Notes under the pieces: generated by a model
Told to the model about the DNA's origin: nothing
The model's input: only the letters and a program-made list of their open reading frames with translations
Database searches by the model: none
Translations under genes and position numbers: made by a program
Shown here: positions 48,541 to 58,211 of the stretch, piece by piece
Position numbering within the stretch: the stretch's first letter is position 1
How the letters are laid out: each line of letters begins with the position of its first letter
From: Lachancea mirantina
Taxonomy: Eukaryota; Ascomycota; Saccharomycetes; Saccharomycetales; Saccharomycetaceae
Direction of reading: 5' to 3'
Assembly: GCA_900074745.1 (NCBI GenBank)
Contig: LT598465.1
Coordinates: 992,001 to 1,056,000 of the forward strand
DNA: 64,000 nucleotides

Positions 48541-51500
48541 TTAGTCCAAATACCTATCAAATGGCTCGCCCAGAACGTTTTCGACAACTTTGACCAAACC
48601 AGTGCGTACTTCATATTCGACTTCGTCATTATCGTCTTCCAGTAATTCAGCGATGATGGGAACTAACTGAGGAAGCAGAGCCAGCCAGTTCTCACCCACT
48701 TTGGAATAAATCGCCTTAATGGATCTACTAGCCCATAGCTTTTCCTTGCTCCTACATGAAGCCTTCATGTGCGACATTAACAATGTGTTCATTATCTTGT
48801 TATGATCCTCTGCTCCAGCGTTACTAACAGCCAGTGAACTTATGGCTTTGACAAGATACTTCGCGACTGAGTCCTCGATATTACTCAATTGCGCAATCAA
48901 AGCTTCTGATATCACTTCGAATCTGGAAGTGGATTTCCAATATTCTTCCTGATCGTACTTGAAGCAGGACGTCAGAGAATTCAAGACTAAGCGGCGTAAA
49001 TTCAAATCAACTGTTTCGCCCTTGACAAATGAATGCAGAAGTTCGATCGTTTGATCTAGCAGATAAGTGAAGTATGATGTAATAATAGACTTCAAATTCT
49101 CTTGAAGTTTATTAAAGAACCTGAAAAAAGCTGTCAATCTTTCCACTCGTGTAACTCCAAAGCTTTGAACGCCCTCCCCATCGAAAGCCCATCTGACGGT
49201 CAAAGCAAATAGTGGTCTAAAGACTTTGTCGTTGAGCTTTAGAACGTAGGAATTGGCAACTTTATGAGCGGAGGCCTCAATGCGGTTAACAGTATTTGTA
49301 TCAAACTTGCTGATGGTCCGGTATTCAAAGAATGATAGCAAAAGCCTGAAAAATACTGGCGACTCAATTGCAGCGGACTTCTTGTCGATGACATCAACAA
49401 CAGATTCCAAGCAACTCAAAAACAATGAAACGGCGATTGAATCGCTTGAATTTTTTATGTCGCCGCTCCAAACTTTGCTGAGCGTCCGCAAAATGTCTCT
49501 TACCTCAATATGACTGACCATCAAAGCCAAAATAGAGAGTCTGATAGATTCCTCAACCTGTTCCGCGGATAGTATGATCTTTAAAATTTCAGCGAGATGG
49601 GATAAAAGAAAGCCGGGCATCCGTTTAATCATTGAAGAAAACATTAGTAAAATAGCCAATTGCAACTGTTCCCTCAGACAATCATTTTCTTCAATTTCTG
49701 CAAAAATCTTGATGCTGGGTGGGACAATTCTTGGATAAAGAGCAATTGACTTGATCCCGACGGTTTGAATGACGCTTGTGATGACAGTTAAGGCAGCGAT
49801 TTTCAGGTCACTTTCACTGCGAAGCAAAACATCACATGCAGTTGTCATTGCTCTCATCAAAAGTTCATGTTCGAGGTTTTGGCCAAACTTTGTAACGAGT
49901 GCTCCTAAAGTATTCAAAGACACTTGAATTATAATGACAGTCTCTTCTGCATCAGTTGCAGTGTCAATCAAAGCAGTAGCGATTTTAGAGGCACTTGATG
50001 CGGATTCCGCTACCTCTAAGTCAAATTTGGATGCGACTGAGATAGTAACATGATGTCTGAGGTTCTCTCGGTTGCTTTGACGCATAAGAGGTAAGACAGC
50101 GTCTACAAAGTCGTCAATTGGAAGTAAATCAAGTATTTTTCTCAAAAAGATGTAAGATTGCTCACTCATCTCGTCTGCCAACTCCTTGGTGTCTGGAGAA
50201 TATTCTCCAAGGTTGTAATTTTCCATGCTGTCTATCATCTCTAATGTATGCTCTAGAAGAAAACCGAATAAAGATTTCATGTTTTCGTTAATACCAGATG
50301 TCGACTCTGAGTCCCATAAGCTTTGTAAAACCTTTATCTTGAGATCTCCAGTTCTACTCAAACTTTGATCATTCAAGATTTTATTCAGAAACTCCAAAAA
50401 ATGATTCTTCATGCCAACCATCTCAACAATGGTCGAGTTCAAAATGCCATTCGAAAACAAGGTTTTCGATTCCAAACCTTCCTTCTCATCGACGGGCAAA
50501 TCTGGAGAAATTACTTTCATTAATTGCAAGAACATGTCAAATCCCAGAAGTTGATCAGCAGCATTCATTTTTGTGAGGAGGGAGACCATAAATTCAACGA
50601 CTGCCTTGGCCTCACTAACCTTGAATTTCGTTATATGTTGAGCATACTGCTGAGCCATCAAAAATATAAACGGCCCCAATGACTTGTCGGTACTCAAGGT
50701 CTCGATAAGTGTGCTGTATAACTTAACTCTCCTGTGCTTCGGGACATGTGGAAAAGCAGTTGCGAAACTCATCAACAAAAACTCCACCTCCTCCTCCTTG
50801 TTATTTGAACCTGACTCTACAAGAGATGGTATGACGGTTTTGATTGTCTTGTCGACAACAAAAGTAGAAAATTCATCATCTTGACGAATTGTGTGAGCAC
50901 CCATAAATATGAAGATTGGCATGACTGAATGCAATACGATTTCGGAGTTAAGTCCAGCCAAAGACGCCACTACCAAGAGCAATTTGTTCTGAACTTGGGG
51001 GGATTGAGAACTCGTTATAGCAGCTATCAATGCATCGGCTCTAATGGAAGACGTATCGGTGACCTCATTTTTCTTCAGAACGTCAATCGTGGACATCATA
51101 CAAGAAGCCAAAGATTCCTGTGCATATAAAACAGGCAGACCGCCGTCTAGAGCTAGCGTCTCAAGATCCGCGATTATACCAAAAAGAGCTGATAACAAAC
51201 CAGGTGACCCAACGTCTTTGGCACTGTCTAACGCCTCCAAAACAATGGTCAACTTTCGCAAATGAATCTCAGCCATATGTGAAATTTCTTCCTTTTGTAG
51301 TGCTGCCTTGTTCGCTGTAGAAGACCTTCTCCTCCGCTTTACAAAATCATCCTGACTGTCATCGGTATTTATTCTCAAACTTTTAAGAATTGTTGCAAAA
51401 ATTGAGGCATTGATTGGTAAAGACTGCAGTAATCCGACGGAATCATAGTACAGTTCCTGTTCTGCGGTAGATTCAACAATGCTTTTAACAATATCTTGCT

Positions 51501-53808
51501 GCTGTGCCGTTTTGAGTGTAGAGAATACTTTTTGTAGCCTAATACTCATTAATGTGGCTAACTGTTGGAAGTTGGATTTTAACGCAGACAGCGCAAACTC
51601 TATAAGCTCACCATTCTTTTCTTTTCCAGCAATAATCGCCACTATTGACCTTTCATATTCTTCAAAATTAGTCTTGTTGCTTAGACATTTGTCTTCCCAT
51701 TCCTGCCTCTCTTTCAAGTATTTGCCGACCAGTGGTAAAAAGATGATAGAGTACGCGGAGGAATACGAGTGATGCTTGGTTACCCAGTTCAAAATTCTCA
51801 TCTTCACCGATGGGAGAGGAACATGGAGTGCTTGATTAGCCCAGAAAAGTAGAAACGCCTTCTCATGCTTTTTGGGTATTATCAAGCTGCCTGCGTCAAT
51901 GTTTTCGATTGCGAAATTTTCGAGAAAATTATTTAGCCAAATAGAACCTTCTTTTGGAGCAAGCATAGGCACTTCACGCTCACCATAAATCTGATTAACG
52001 TAGAAGTAATGTTTTGTTGTAGGGCGTTTTGAAATTTGTAGCATCAACTTGCTTATTCCTGCGCGAAGGGTTTTGGTTGCGTCACATAGCGCGGCCATCA
52101 AAAGTGGCACGATTGTGAAAACGTTTGACTCTGAGTCTATTTGATTCAGCAACTTTGAAATGTTTGACAACGAAATCAGCTTTAACGCACTGGGCGACGC
52201 AGGCGAAACTATGACCCTCAACAAGAACGATAATCTGCTCTCAATCGTGGTAAAGAAGGTCGACAAGAAGAGGCCTGGCTGATAATTTCTATTGAGACTT
52301 TCAACGAAAAGGGAGAGTAGTTTCCCGAATTTTTCGTCATTTTCTGTAAGAACTGAAGTGCTTTTCGTCAAAATCCACTGCGAGTTTCGATTCAAAAAGT
52401 CTTTGAAAGGCTCTTCGGGTTTTGATAAGCCCGAAACTTTTGATGCGTCACGACTAATTTGAATATCATCATCTTCGGCCTCAGCCCCGGTACTCTGGAA
52501 CAACGATCTCGTTAATCTGAGCTCAAAAACTTCTGAGTTGATGTTCAAATTTTTCAAACATTCGAGAACAAGCTCTTCATCAATGCCAATTAGCAACTCG
52601 AAGAGCGCTCCAAGTTGGGATTTATTTTCTAAGACTTCTGACAGATTTATCAAATCAACTATGATAAATCTGAGCTCATATTTCTCAAATTTAGTTTTTA
52701 TCAGTAGCTCCACTAGCAATGGAAGCCTGTCATGATCATATCTCACAATAGCTCTAATGTAAGAAGTAAAGAATTTGTCGAAATAATTTTTCTCTTGCTT
52801 CTCCAAGAATGCTAACACATTGGGAAAGCTAAATTGAGCCGAAAAACTTTTGTAAAGCGCCAAAGAGAGCTGATCAACGTTTCCTTGTCCTTTCAAACTT
52901 TGATGCAGCTTGCAAATGGTTATCAAAGCTGATCTTTTAGCTCCATCTTTCGCTAGACCGGCTAAAATCGTCTCTTCAGCAGCTACAATAATGCTTTTAT
53001 TCAAGGGGAAAGCTGTCGCAAAAACGACCAATATTGTGTGAGCTGCAACCTGTGCTTCCGCCAATTCAGACGTGAGAAGCTTGGCTGACAATTCAAGTAG
53101 AGTAGGAACTAAAGCTTCAAGTTTGGATTGGTTGGTTGAATTGAACGCAATGAGGTTCACAATGGAACAACTAGCGAAGAGTAGTTGGCTGGTGTAGGTT
53201 ACTTTTCTCTTGATAGTCTTGCTCAAGTGCTGAGTGTAGAGCTTCAAAAAATCTTGATCATCGAACATTTTGACAATTGTCAAGTTAGAAGGCATTTGTT
53301 CTGACCTCACAAAATTCGACAAGGGGTTGAATAGTGGGGGGATCTTTACTATGTTCAAGATCCTCCGGAATATCGGACTTTGAAAATAGTTTATCGTTGA
53401 GAGAAGAAGACATTCGGCATTGTGCACATGGATCTGAAAGCGGCGAACCAGCCACTCTGTCGCATGCAAAGTCGGAGTCAAGTGCCATTTCGAGGATGCT
53501 AGCATCAGATACTGGTTAACAGCAGTGTCTAGATTTTTGACCTGGTCTTTGGTTTGCACATTTCTATCAATAGAAACGGAAGAGGCCCCGAACAGAGACC
53601 TATTAAACTGATCAAACCTACCATCAATCTCTACCAATTCTTGTAATGCCTCCACTGCATTTTCATAAATCAGATCATAGTCCTGAGTCGCAGCTGTCTT
53701 CGGATTATAGATTAAAGACGCCGAGTGTAGCTTTTGTCTGCGCTTTCTATCCAAAGCAACAGTAGAATTATTAGCCGAGATCTGGGAAAGCTGTTCTGTC
53801 AATGACAT
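48541..53808 (-). CDS. UTP10: U3 snoRNP / t-UTP small-subunit processome protein
   Basis: Component of the t-UTP subcomplex that binds the nascent 35S pre-rRNA 5' end; a long HEAT/ARM solenoid. From the ATG at 53808 the 1755-residue product begins MSLTEQLSQISANNSTVALD and contains RKRRQKLHSASLIYNPKTAA, the signatures of Utp10/HEATR1. It ends with the conserved block KLWASRSIKAIYSKVGENWL and DDNDEVEYEVRTGLVKVVEN. Length is as in S. cerevisiae (1769). The frame is open to 53892, but those codons fall inside the PAC-RRPE promoter motifs, which supports the start at 53808. Position fits YJL109C. Confidence 0.96.
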   Translation of the reverse strand: MSLTEQLSQISANNSTVALDRKRRQKLHSASLIYNPKTAATQDYDLIYENAVEALQELVEIDGRFDQFNRSLFGASSVSIDRNVQTKDQVKNLDTAVNQYLMLASSKWHLTPTLHATEWLVRRFQIHVHNAECLLLSTINYFQSPIFRRILNIVKIPPLFNPLSNFVRSEQMPSNLTIVKMFDDQDFLKLYTQHLSKTIKRKVTYTSQLLFASCSIVNLIAFNSTNQSKLEALVPTLLELSAKLLTSELAEAQVAAHTILVVFATAFPLNKSIIVAAEETILAGLAKDGAKRSALITICKLHQSLKGQGNVDQLSLALYKSFSAQFSFPNVLAFLEKQEKNYFDKFFTSYIRAIVRYDHDRLPLLVELLIKTKFEKYELRFIIVDLINLSEVLENKSQLGALFELLIGIDEELVLECLKNLNINSEVFELRLTRSLFQSTGAEAEDDDIQISRDASKVSGLSKPEEPFKDFLNRNSQWILTKSTSVLTENDEKFGKLLSLFVESLNRNYQPGLFLSTFFTTIESRLSFLLRVIVSPASPSALKLISLSNISKLLNQIDSESNVFTIVPLLMAALCDATKTLRAGISKLMLQISKRPTTKHYFYVNQIYGEREVPMLAPKEGSIWLNNFLENFAIENIDAGSLIIPKKHEKAFLLFWANQALHVPLPSVKMRILNWVTKHHSYSSAYSIIFLPLVGKYLKERQEWEDKCLSNKTNFEEYERSIVAIIAGKEKNGELIEFALSALKSNFQQLATLMSIRLQKVFSTLKTAQQQDIVKSIVESTAEQELYYDSVGLLQSLPINASIFATILKSLRINTDDSQDDFVKRRRRSSTANKAALQKEEISHMAEIHLRKLTIVLEALDSAKDVGSPGLLSALFGIIADLETLALDGGLPVLYAQESLASCMMSTIDVLKKNEVTDTSSIRADALIAAITSSQSPQVQNKLLLVVASLAGLNSEIVLHSVMPIFIFMGAHTIRQDDEFSTFVVDKTIKTVIPSLVESGSNNKEEEVEFLLMSFATAFPHVPKHRRVKLYSTLIETLSTDKSLGPFIFLMAQQYAQHITKFKVSEAKAVVEFMVSLLTKMNAADQLLGFDMFLQLMKVISPDLPVDEKEGLESKTLFSNGILNSTIVEMVGMKNHFLEFLNKILNDQSLSRTGDLKIKVLQSLWDSESTSGINENMKSLFGFLLEHTLEMIDSMENYNLGEYSPDTKELADEMSEQSYIFLRKILDLLPIDDFVDAVLPLMRQSNRENLRHHVTISVASKFDLEVAESASSASKIATALIDTATDAEETVIIIQVSLNTLGALVTKFGQNLEHELLMRAMTTACDVLLRSESDLKIAALTVITSVIQTVGIKSIALYPRIVPPSIKIFAEIEENDCLREQLQLAILLMFSSMIKRMPGFLLSHLAEILKIILSAEQVEESIRLSILALMVSHIEVRDILRTLSKVWSGDIKNSSDSIAVSLFLSCLESVVDVIDKKSAAIESPVFFRLLLSFFEYRTISKFDTNTVNRIEASAHKVANSYVLKLNDKVFRPLFALTVRWAFDGEGVQSFGVTRVERLTAFFRFFNKLQENLKSIITSYFTYLLDQTIELLHSFVKGETVDLNLRRLVLNSLTSCFKYDQEEYWKSTSRFEVISEALIAQLSNIEDSVAKYLVKAISSLAVSNAGAEDHNKIMNTLLMSHMKASCRSKEKLWASRSIKAIYSKVGENWLALLPQLVPIIAELLEDDNDEVEYEVRTGLVKVVENVLGEPFDRYLD

Positions 53809-53877
53809 TATCCTTAAAGAACCCGATACTACTACTTGCCACTCCGTTTGTCTTTGGTTGGAAAGGTATTCAAGATG

Positions 53878-53901
53878 CTCATCGCATGTCAAAATTTTTC
53901 A
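53878..53901 (-). promoter_or_regulatory. PAC-RRPE pair of UTP10
   Basis: Reading toward UTP10, TGAAAAATTTT (complement of 53891-53901) is followed five bases later by GCGATGAG (complement of 53878-53885), 70 to 93 bases before the ATG. This is the classic ribosome-biogenesis promoter architecture (Stb3 at RRPE; Dot6/Tod6 at PAC). Confidence 0.85.
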
Positions 53902-54083
53902 CTCAAAGAAAAAAAAAAAATTCATCGAATCGACAGATGAGCCTGAAGCATCTCAATGAAAAAAGGATGATGACGATGATGACGATGATTTATGAATTGA
54001 GAATAGATAATGTATAGTAAATTTATTCTATATGCAAAAACTAGTGTCATTTCTTGAAGAAATTTCAATAGTAGTGTGTGGTC

Positions 54084-56843
54084 TTACAAGGTGAACAAAC
54101 TTGTTCTCTTTTTGCCGAATGGATAGACGAAAAGCGTTGAGGCGAACAGCCCGACGGAAATTCCAATCGAGACCTGAATCATAGTAACACCAAACGACAT
54201 TGACCCAGAAAGATCGCTTGTGCCATCGTTCGCTCCTTTGGTATGGTTTGTAATTTGATTAGCGCTCTGGATACCGGCAAGCAATGAACTTTGCGAGGCA
54301 ACACCAGAGGGGACTTGCACGAAAATGCCGGGCAACATGGCAGACACCGCCAATCCTTTCCAGATTCTCGAATATAGGTTTCCCAATATTCCAATTATAA
54401 ACGCAGCCAGAGCAGAATTAAATTCCGTAGAATTCTTGAAATGCAGACCAGAGAAATAGGTGACAACGTAACCGCAACAGGAAATGAAAGTCATCACTGG
54501 CAACTGACTCCACTTGGCTTGATTGATCAAGCCAAGCCCAATCGAGAACGCAGGCACGAATAAAAAGCGATACCAAGGCGAAACGCTTTTTGCACATGTC
54601 GTCTCATTGGTGGCCGATTTGTATATCCACCCAAATAAAGCTGCACCCAAAGTGATACCGAATCCAAGAAATAACGAATAAATGATGGCGTAAAACATTC
54701 TAACGGATCCCGCCACCAAGTTTCGGCTTTGCAGCTCTAGAGAACCACACAGGATAATGTAACCGGGTAAAATTAGCGCTAACGACCCTTGCGCCGTTGC
54801 GCCGAAACAAATGTTTGACTTACCGGGCGCAATCGAACCCAGTGCACGCGCGCAAAAACTCACAACAATCGATGCCGTAACCTCAAAAACATTGGAGTAC
54901 AAACTTGATCTCTGAGCAACAATAAACTGCATGAATCCAACACAAGTACCAATGACGAAGGAAGTTGCCATATTGATCCAATCACCCCCAAACGCAAACG
55001 GAGTAACGAAGGAGGAGCAGACACCGTAGAGTATAACACATACCCAAGGCGGATATAAATTCTTTTCTTTCAGAATGTTGTCGATAGCATTGTTGGCATC
55101 CTCAACAGGACACAAGTCGTGAATCACACTTTTATAGACGGAATGCACTTCATGCAACTTCCACAAATTCAAACCTTGAGCGCATCTGACCAATTGAACT
55201 TCGGATGTTCTCGTCGTGGCATCACCGAAGGATACCACCATACAACCTGGGATGTACAAAAACTGGCCATCAATCTCCATAACACGAGAAGTCATTACCA
55301 TATATTCTTCCAAACGATGTGTTGGCGCCCCATACAACATGAGGGCTTTACAAAGTCTAAGGATAAATCTCTGTCTTTGCAAAAGGTCAGCAATATGGAC
55401 CGTAATTCTTGCCTCAGCATTGGCCCTACGACGTAACTTGTTGGCATGCCTGGTGACATTTTTCACATTCTTCATTTTTGGTCTCGTAGCCTTGAAGTTG
55501 GGAAGCTTAGTTAGAGAATTACCGGCGTGCTCGGCGTACTCGAACCCACTTTTCGCTTTATTCTTCACAGTTGAAAAGGGGGTGTTAAAAGAAATCTTCT
55601 TGCTCTTTTTCTGACCATCAGCTTCCGGCGTCTCCGACCTAGAGGCAAGAAGCGAATCGGTGGCTTCTGTGTCAGTTGGTTGGTCCAATGAGATTTGGGA
55701 TTGTGTTGCTGTGTCTTGCTCGTTCTGATACAGCTTCAGTAACGAGCCCAAGACACCACCGCGTACTCTTGAAGGGGGTGCAATAAAAGAGGAGTCCTCC
55801 ATAAGAGGATCAAAGTCTTCCTGCTGATCGATGTCGTCATAGTGACCCACCCTACTAGCGAAGAAAGAGCTATGAGACGAGTTAACCGCGGTCTCTCCGT
55901 CTGATAGACTCACGGCTGGATCAACGTCGGAGGGCACTTGCAAGTGATTAGGAGAATTCTCACCGCGCCTTGCCCGATCGTCATTGGCATGCGACTGCAC
56001 GATATTCTGAGCCGCCTCTTTGATGTCAGGGTCTTCGAGTGGAGCATCCAAGTTTTCCTGGCCACCTATTTTTTCTGGGTCGGGTTTAGATTTTTGAGAC
56101 TCGGTACGGCCCAGTGCTGGCGTTAGACCACCGCCAGTAAATTGGAGGAACTTCGATAGCACGTTTCCGTCGTCTTCATCTTCCTCTCTCAAACTGCGCA
56201 TTCCGTGGCTGGGCCTAGAATCGTTGGATTGGCGACGCAAAGTCGACCTGCGCCTGAAAAAGGACTTGAAATGGTCAACCTTGTCCTCGTCGGAGGCCGT
56301 GCTTGACGAAGTATCGTTGTTGTCCTTCTCGTCCTCTTGAAAGCTCGGGGTCTCGCTGTTACGCTTTGTTTTAGCAGATCGTGTTTCGCCCCTCATATCT
56401 GTCAAGTCCGCCTCGTCGTGGTGGGCAAGCTTGTCATCATCGTCGACCTGATCTTCGTCCTCATGTGGTAGATCTGCGAATCTTGCCCTTTTGGTCTCGT
56501 AGTCGCGGCGCATTTGCTCCTGGAGCGCCAAGTCCTGAGCTACGTCCTCACCAGGATCGGAGTCCCCGTCGTTACCGCTGTTGAGCCGAATCGTGTCCAC
56601 GGCGTCTTGTTCTATCATTTGCTGGCGGCCGGCCGCTTGCGAGGAGCCCTGATTGAACGAGGGAAGCGCTAGAGAGCTTGTAGCGCGAACGGGCTCTGCG
56701 GCCTCGTCGTCGCTGCTCGAATCGTATGCTGTCGCGCCGCTTGCAGGTCCCTGCGGCGCATTACCCGCAGGCGATCTACTGCGCAGAAACCGAAAACGAT
56801 CGCTGGATTTCTGGTTGGAGAGTCCTGGTCTTTTGTCACTCAT
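54084..56843 (-). CDS. PRM10: Pheromone-regulated ThrE-family membrane protein
   Basis: Multispanning protein with the ThrE/DUF1212 domain, related to bacterial threonine exporters; function in yeast unclear. The 919-residue product has a long acidic, Ser-rich cytosolic N-terminus (about residues 1-460) and a C-terminal half with about ten membrane segments, including LRLCKALMLYGAPTHRLEEY, GCMVVSFGDATTRTSEVQLV and LILPGYIILCGSLELQSRNL. As I recall it, S. cerevisiae carries this gene as two adjacent frames, YJL107C and PRM10/YJL108C; here it is one uninterrupted frame. Start: ATG at 56843. Two pheromone-response elements lie in its promoter. Confidence 0.92.
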   Translation of the reverse strand: MSDKRPGLSNQKSSDRFRFLRSRSPAGNAPQGPASGATAYDSSSDDEAAEPVRATSSLALPSFNQGSSQAAGRQQMIEQDAVDTIRLNSGNDGDSDPGEDVAQDLALQEQMRRDYETKRARFADLPHEDEDQVDDDDKLAHHDEADLTDMRGETRSAKTKRNSETPSFQEDEKDNNDTSSSTASDEDKVDHFKSFFRRRSTLRRQSNDSRPSHGMRSLREEDEDDGNVLSKFLQFTGGGLTPALGRTESQKSKPDPEKIGGQENLDAPLEDPDIKEAAQNIVQSHANDDRARRGENSPNHLQVPSDVDPAVSLSDGETAVNSSHSSFFASRVGHYDDIDQQEDFDPLMEDSSFIAPPSRVRGGVLGSLLKLYQNEQDTATQSQISLDQPTDTEATDSLLASRSETPEADGQKKSKKISFNTPFSTVKNKAKSGFEYAEHAGNSLTKLPNFKATRPKMKNVKNVTRHANKLRRRANAEARITVHIADLLQRQRFILRLCKALMLYGAPTHRLEEYMVMTSRVMEIDGQFLYIPGCMVVSFGDATTRTSEVQLVRCAQGLNLWKLHEVHSVYKSVIHDLCPVEDANNAIDNILKEKNLYPPWVCVILYGVCSSFVTPFAFGGDWINMATSFVIGTCVGFMQFIVAQRSSLYSNVFEVTASIVVSFCARALGSIAPGKSNICFGATAQGSLALILPGYIILCGSLELQSRNLVAGSVRMFYAIIYSLFLGFGITLGAALFGWIYKSATNETTCAKSVSPWYRFLFVPAFSIGLGLINQAKWSQLPVMTFISCCGYVVTYFSGLHFKNSTEFNSALAAFIIGILGNLYSRIWKGLAVSAMLPGIFVQVPSGVASQSSLLAGIQSANQITNHTKGANDGTSDLSGSMSFGVTMIQVSIGISVGLFASTLFVYPFGKKRTSLFTL

Positions 56844-58211
56844 TTTACGCAAGTCTCAGCAAAATCAGTGAGTGTGTCTTGACGAGCCTTGTCTATAAAG
56901 TGAGTTTGTCTTGTCCGGGGCAGTTCTGCTCTTCGCTTTGCCTTCTGAGAAAAGAAATTAAAGATTCCCTGGGTCGATACCGGGTTGAAACTGAGTATTT
57001 CCGTAAACAGTGACTCTCACCGCTTCAGTTTCTCTTATCTGGGACCCAAGCGAACACCAAGCCACTTGTCACTTGCTCTGTTTATTTTGTTCGGCCTATC
57101 GTACCAGAATCGTCTCCTGCTGATTTCAGGAACACGTTTTCCGGTATTTTTTGATGGTCCTCCTGGACAAAAATCAAACAGGCTTGCAGAGCGTGAAAAT
57201 AATAACGAAAGTTTACTCTTCACTTCTACTGCGTACAACTGTGTATCCTCTTTTACGGACACCACAGATAACTTCAGCACTTGTTTCAAGGTTCCAACTG
57301 TTTCAGTTGAACGATCTTGATCTTGCAGTTTGATCTTGAAACCACCTTCTGGCACCCACTCACTACTTATACTGCTTGCTCTCACTAGTCTCAGTCTACG
57401 TCAATCATTTTGCATGATTGTTTCGTGCTGTGTTGCGCCGAAGTGTCATCCTCCGACACGACGTCATTCAGACTCCTTGCCACTAAGGGGGATAGCGGAT
57501 CGGGGACGGCCCCGAAATCTTTGGCTTATCTAAGCATGGGTAGTCGGCCGAGCAGCGACGGGTCAGACACAAACGTAGTGTGAGACTGGATTTCAACCGC
57601 ATTAACAACGAACGCGAGATACAACACCCTAACACCTAAATTCTTAAAATAGTTCACGCGTTGTTCGACGTAGGCTTCTGCGATGCCCGTTTCGGGTATT
57701 GAAACCCCGAGCGACGGCACGCACCGAGCGCGTCGCCTCGCGGGCTTGTAAGAAGGCGGTTAATAGGTAGGTTTGGGTGTTGTTAGCGAAAATGCTTCTA
57801 TGCATTGAAACATGGCCTATGGCAGATGGTGGGGCTAGAAGCAGGCTAGAAGCGGGCTCGTAGGGCGGTTGCAGGTAGCCACAGACGCCGATACAGGTGC
57901 GTGTGTTTTTTGCCAGATCAGAAAATGGTTTTCGCGGGTGTTGGGGACACAAAACCCAACCGTGCTTGAATCGGAACCTGGGGTCTGGAAATGGATAGCC
58001 GATACGTACAAGGGACGGGAATCGGGAACGGTTGCGTCGGAAAACGACGCATCGAAACGGCTTCCCGCAGGTGTGGGCTAGGAGAACAGACAGAGACAGG
58101 TGATGAGGCGTAGAAAAAATTGTGTAAAAAAATTTTTAGAAAAAGACATGAGCGGCCGCACGCCAAGTGGTGTGCTAAGCAGCGCGGTAAGCGGTGTGTT
58201 ACGCAGTGACT
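56844..58211. other. PRM10 promoter and IME2 3' end
   Basis: 1368 bases with no supported gene; short frames on both strands lack ATGs or conserved features. It holds the PRM10 pheromone elements (separate entry) and, near the IME2 side, a GC-rich stretch with a small TCGGGG-ACGG-CCCCGA hairpin at 57500-57515. A further TGAAACA is at 57806-57812, in the opposite orientation. Confidence 0.5.
57282..57305 (-). promoter_or_regulatory. Paired pheromone-response elements of PRM10
   Basis: Two perfect TGAAACA elements on the minus strand (complements of 57282-57288 and 57299-57305), 10 bases apart and 439 to 462 bases before the PRM10 ATG. Ste12 binds this heptamer cooperatively when it occurs in pairs, and PRM10 is pheromone-induced in S. 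cerevisiae. Confidence 0.65.

Noticed and set aside
57526-57952. Overlapping short minus-strand frames between PRM10 and IME2
   Set aside because: They lack ATG starts and conserved features.
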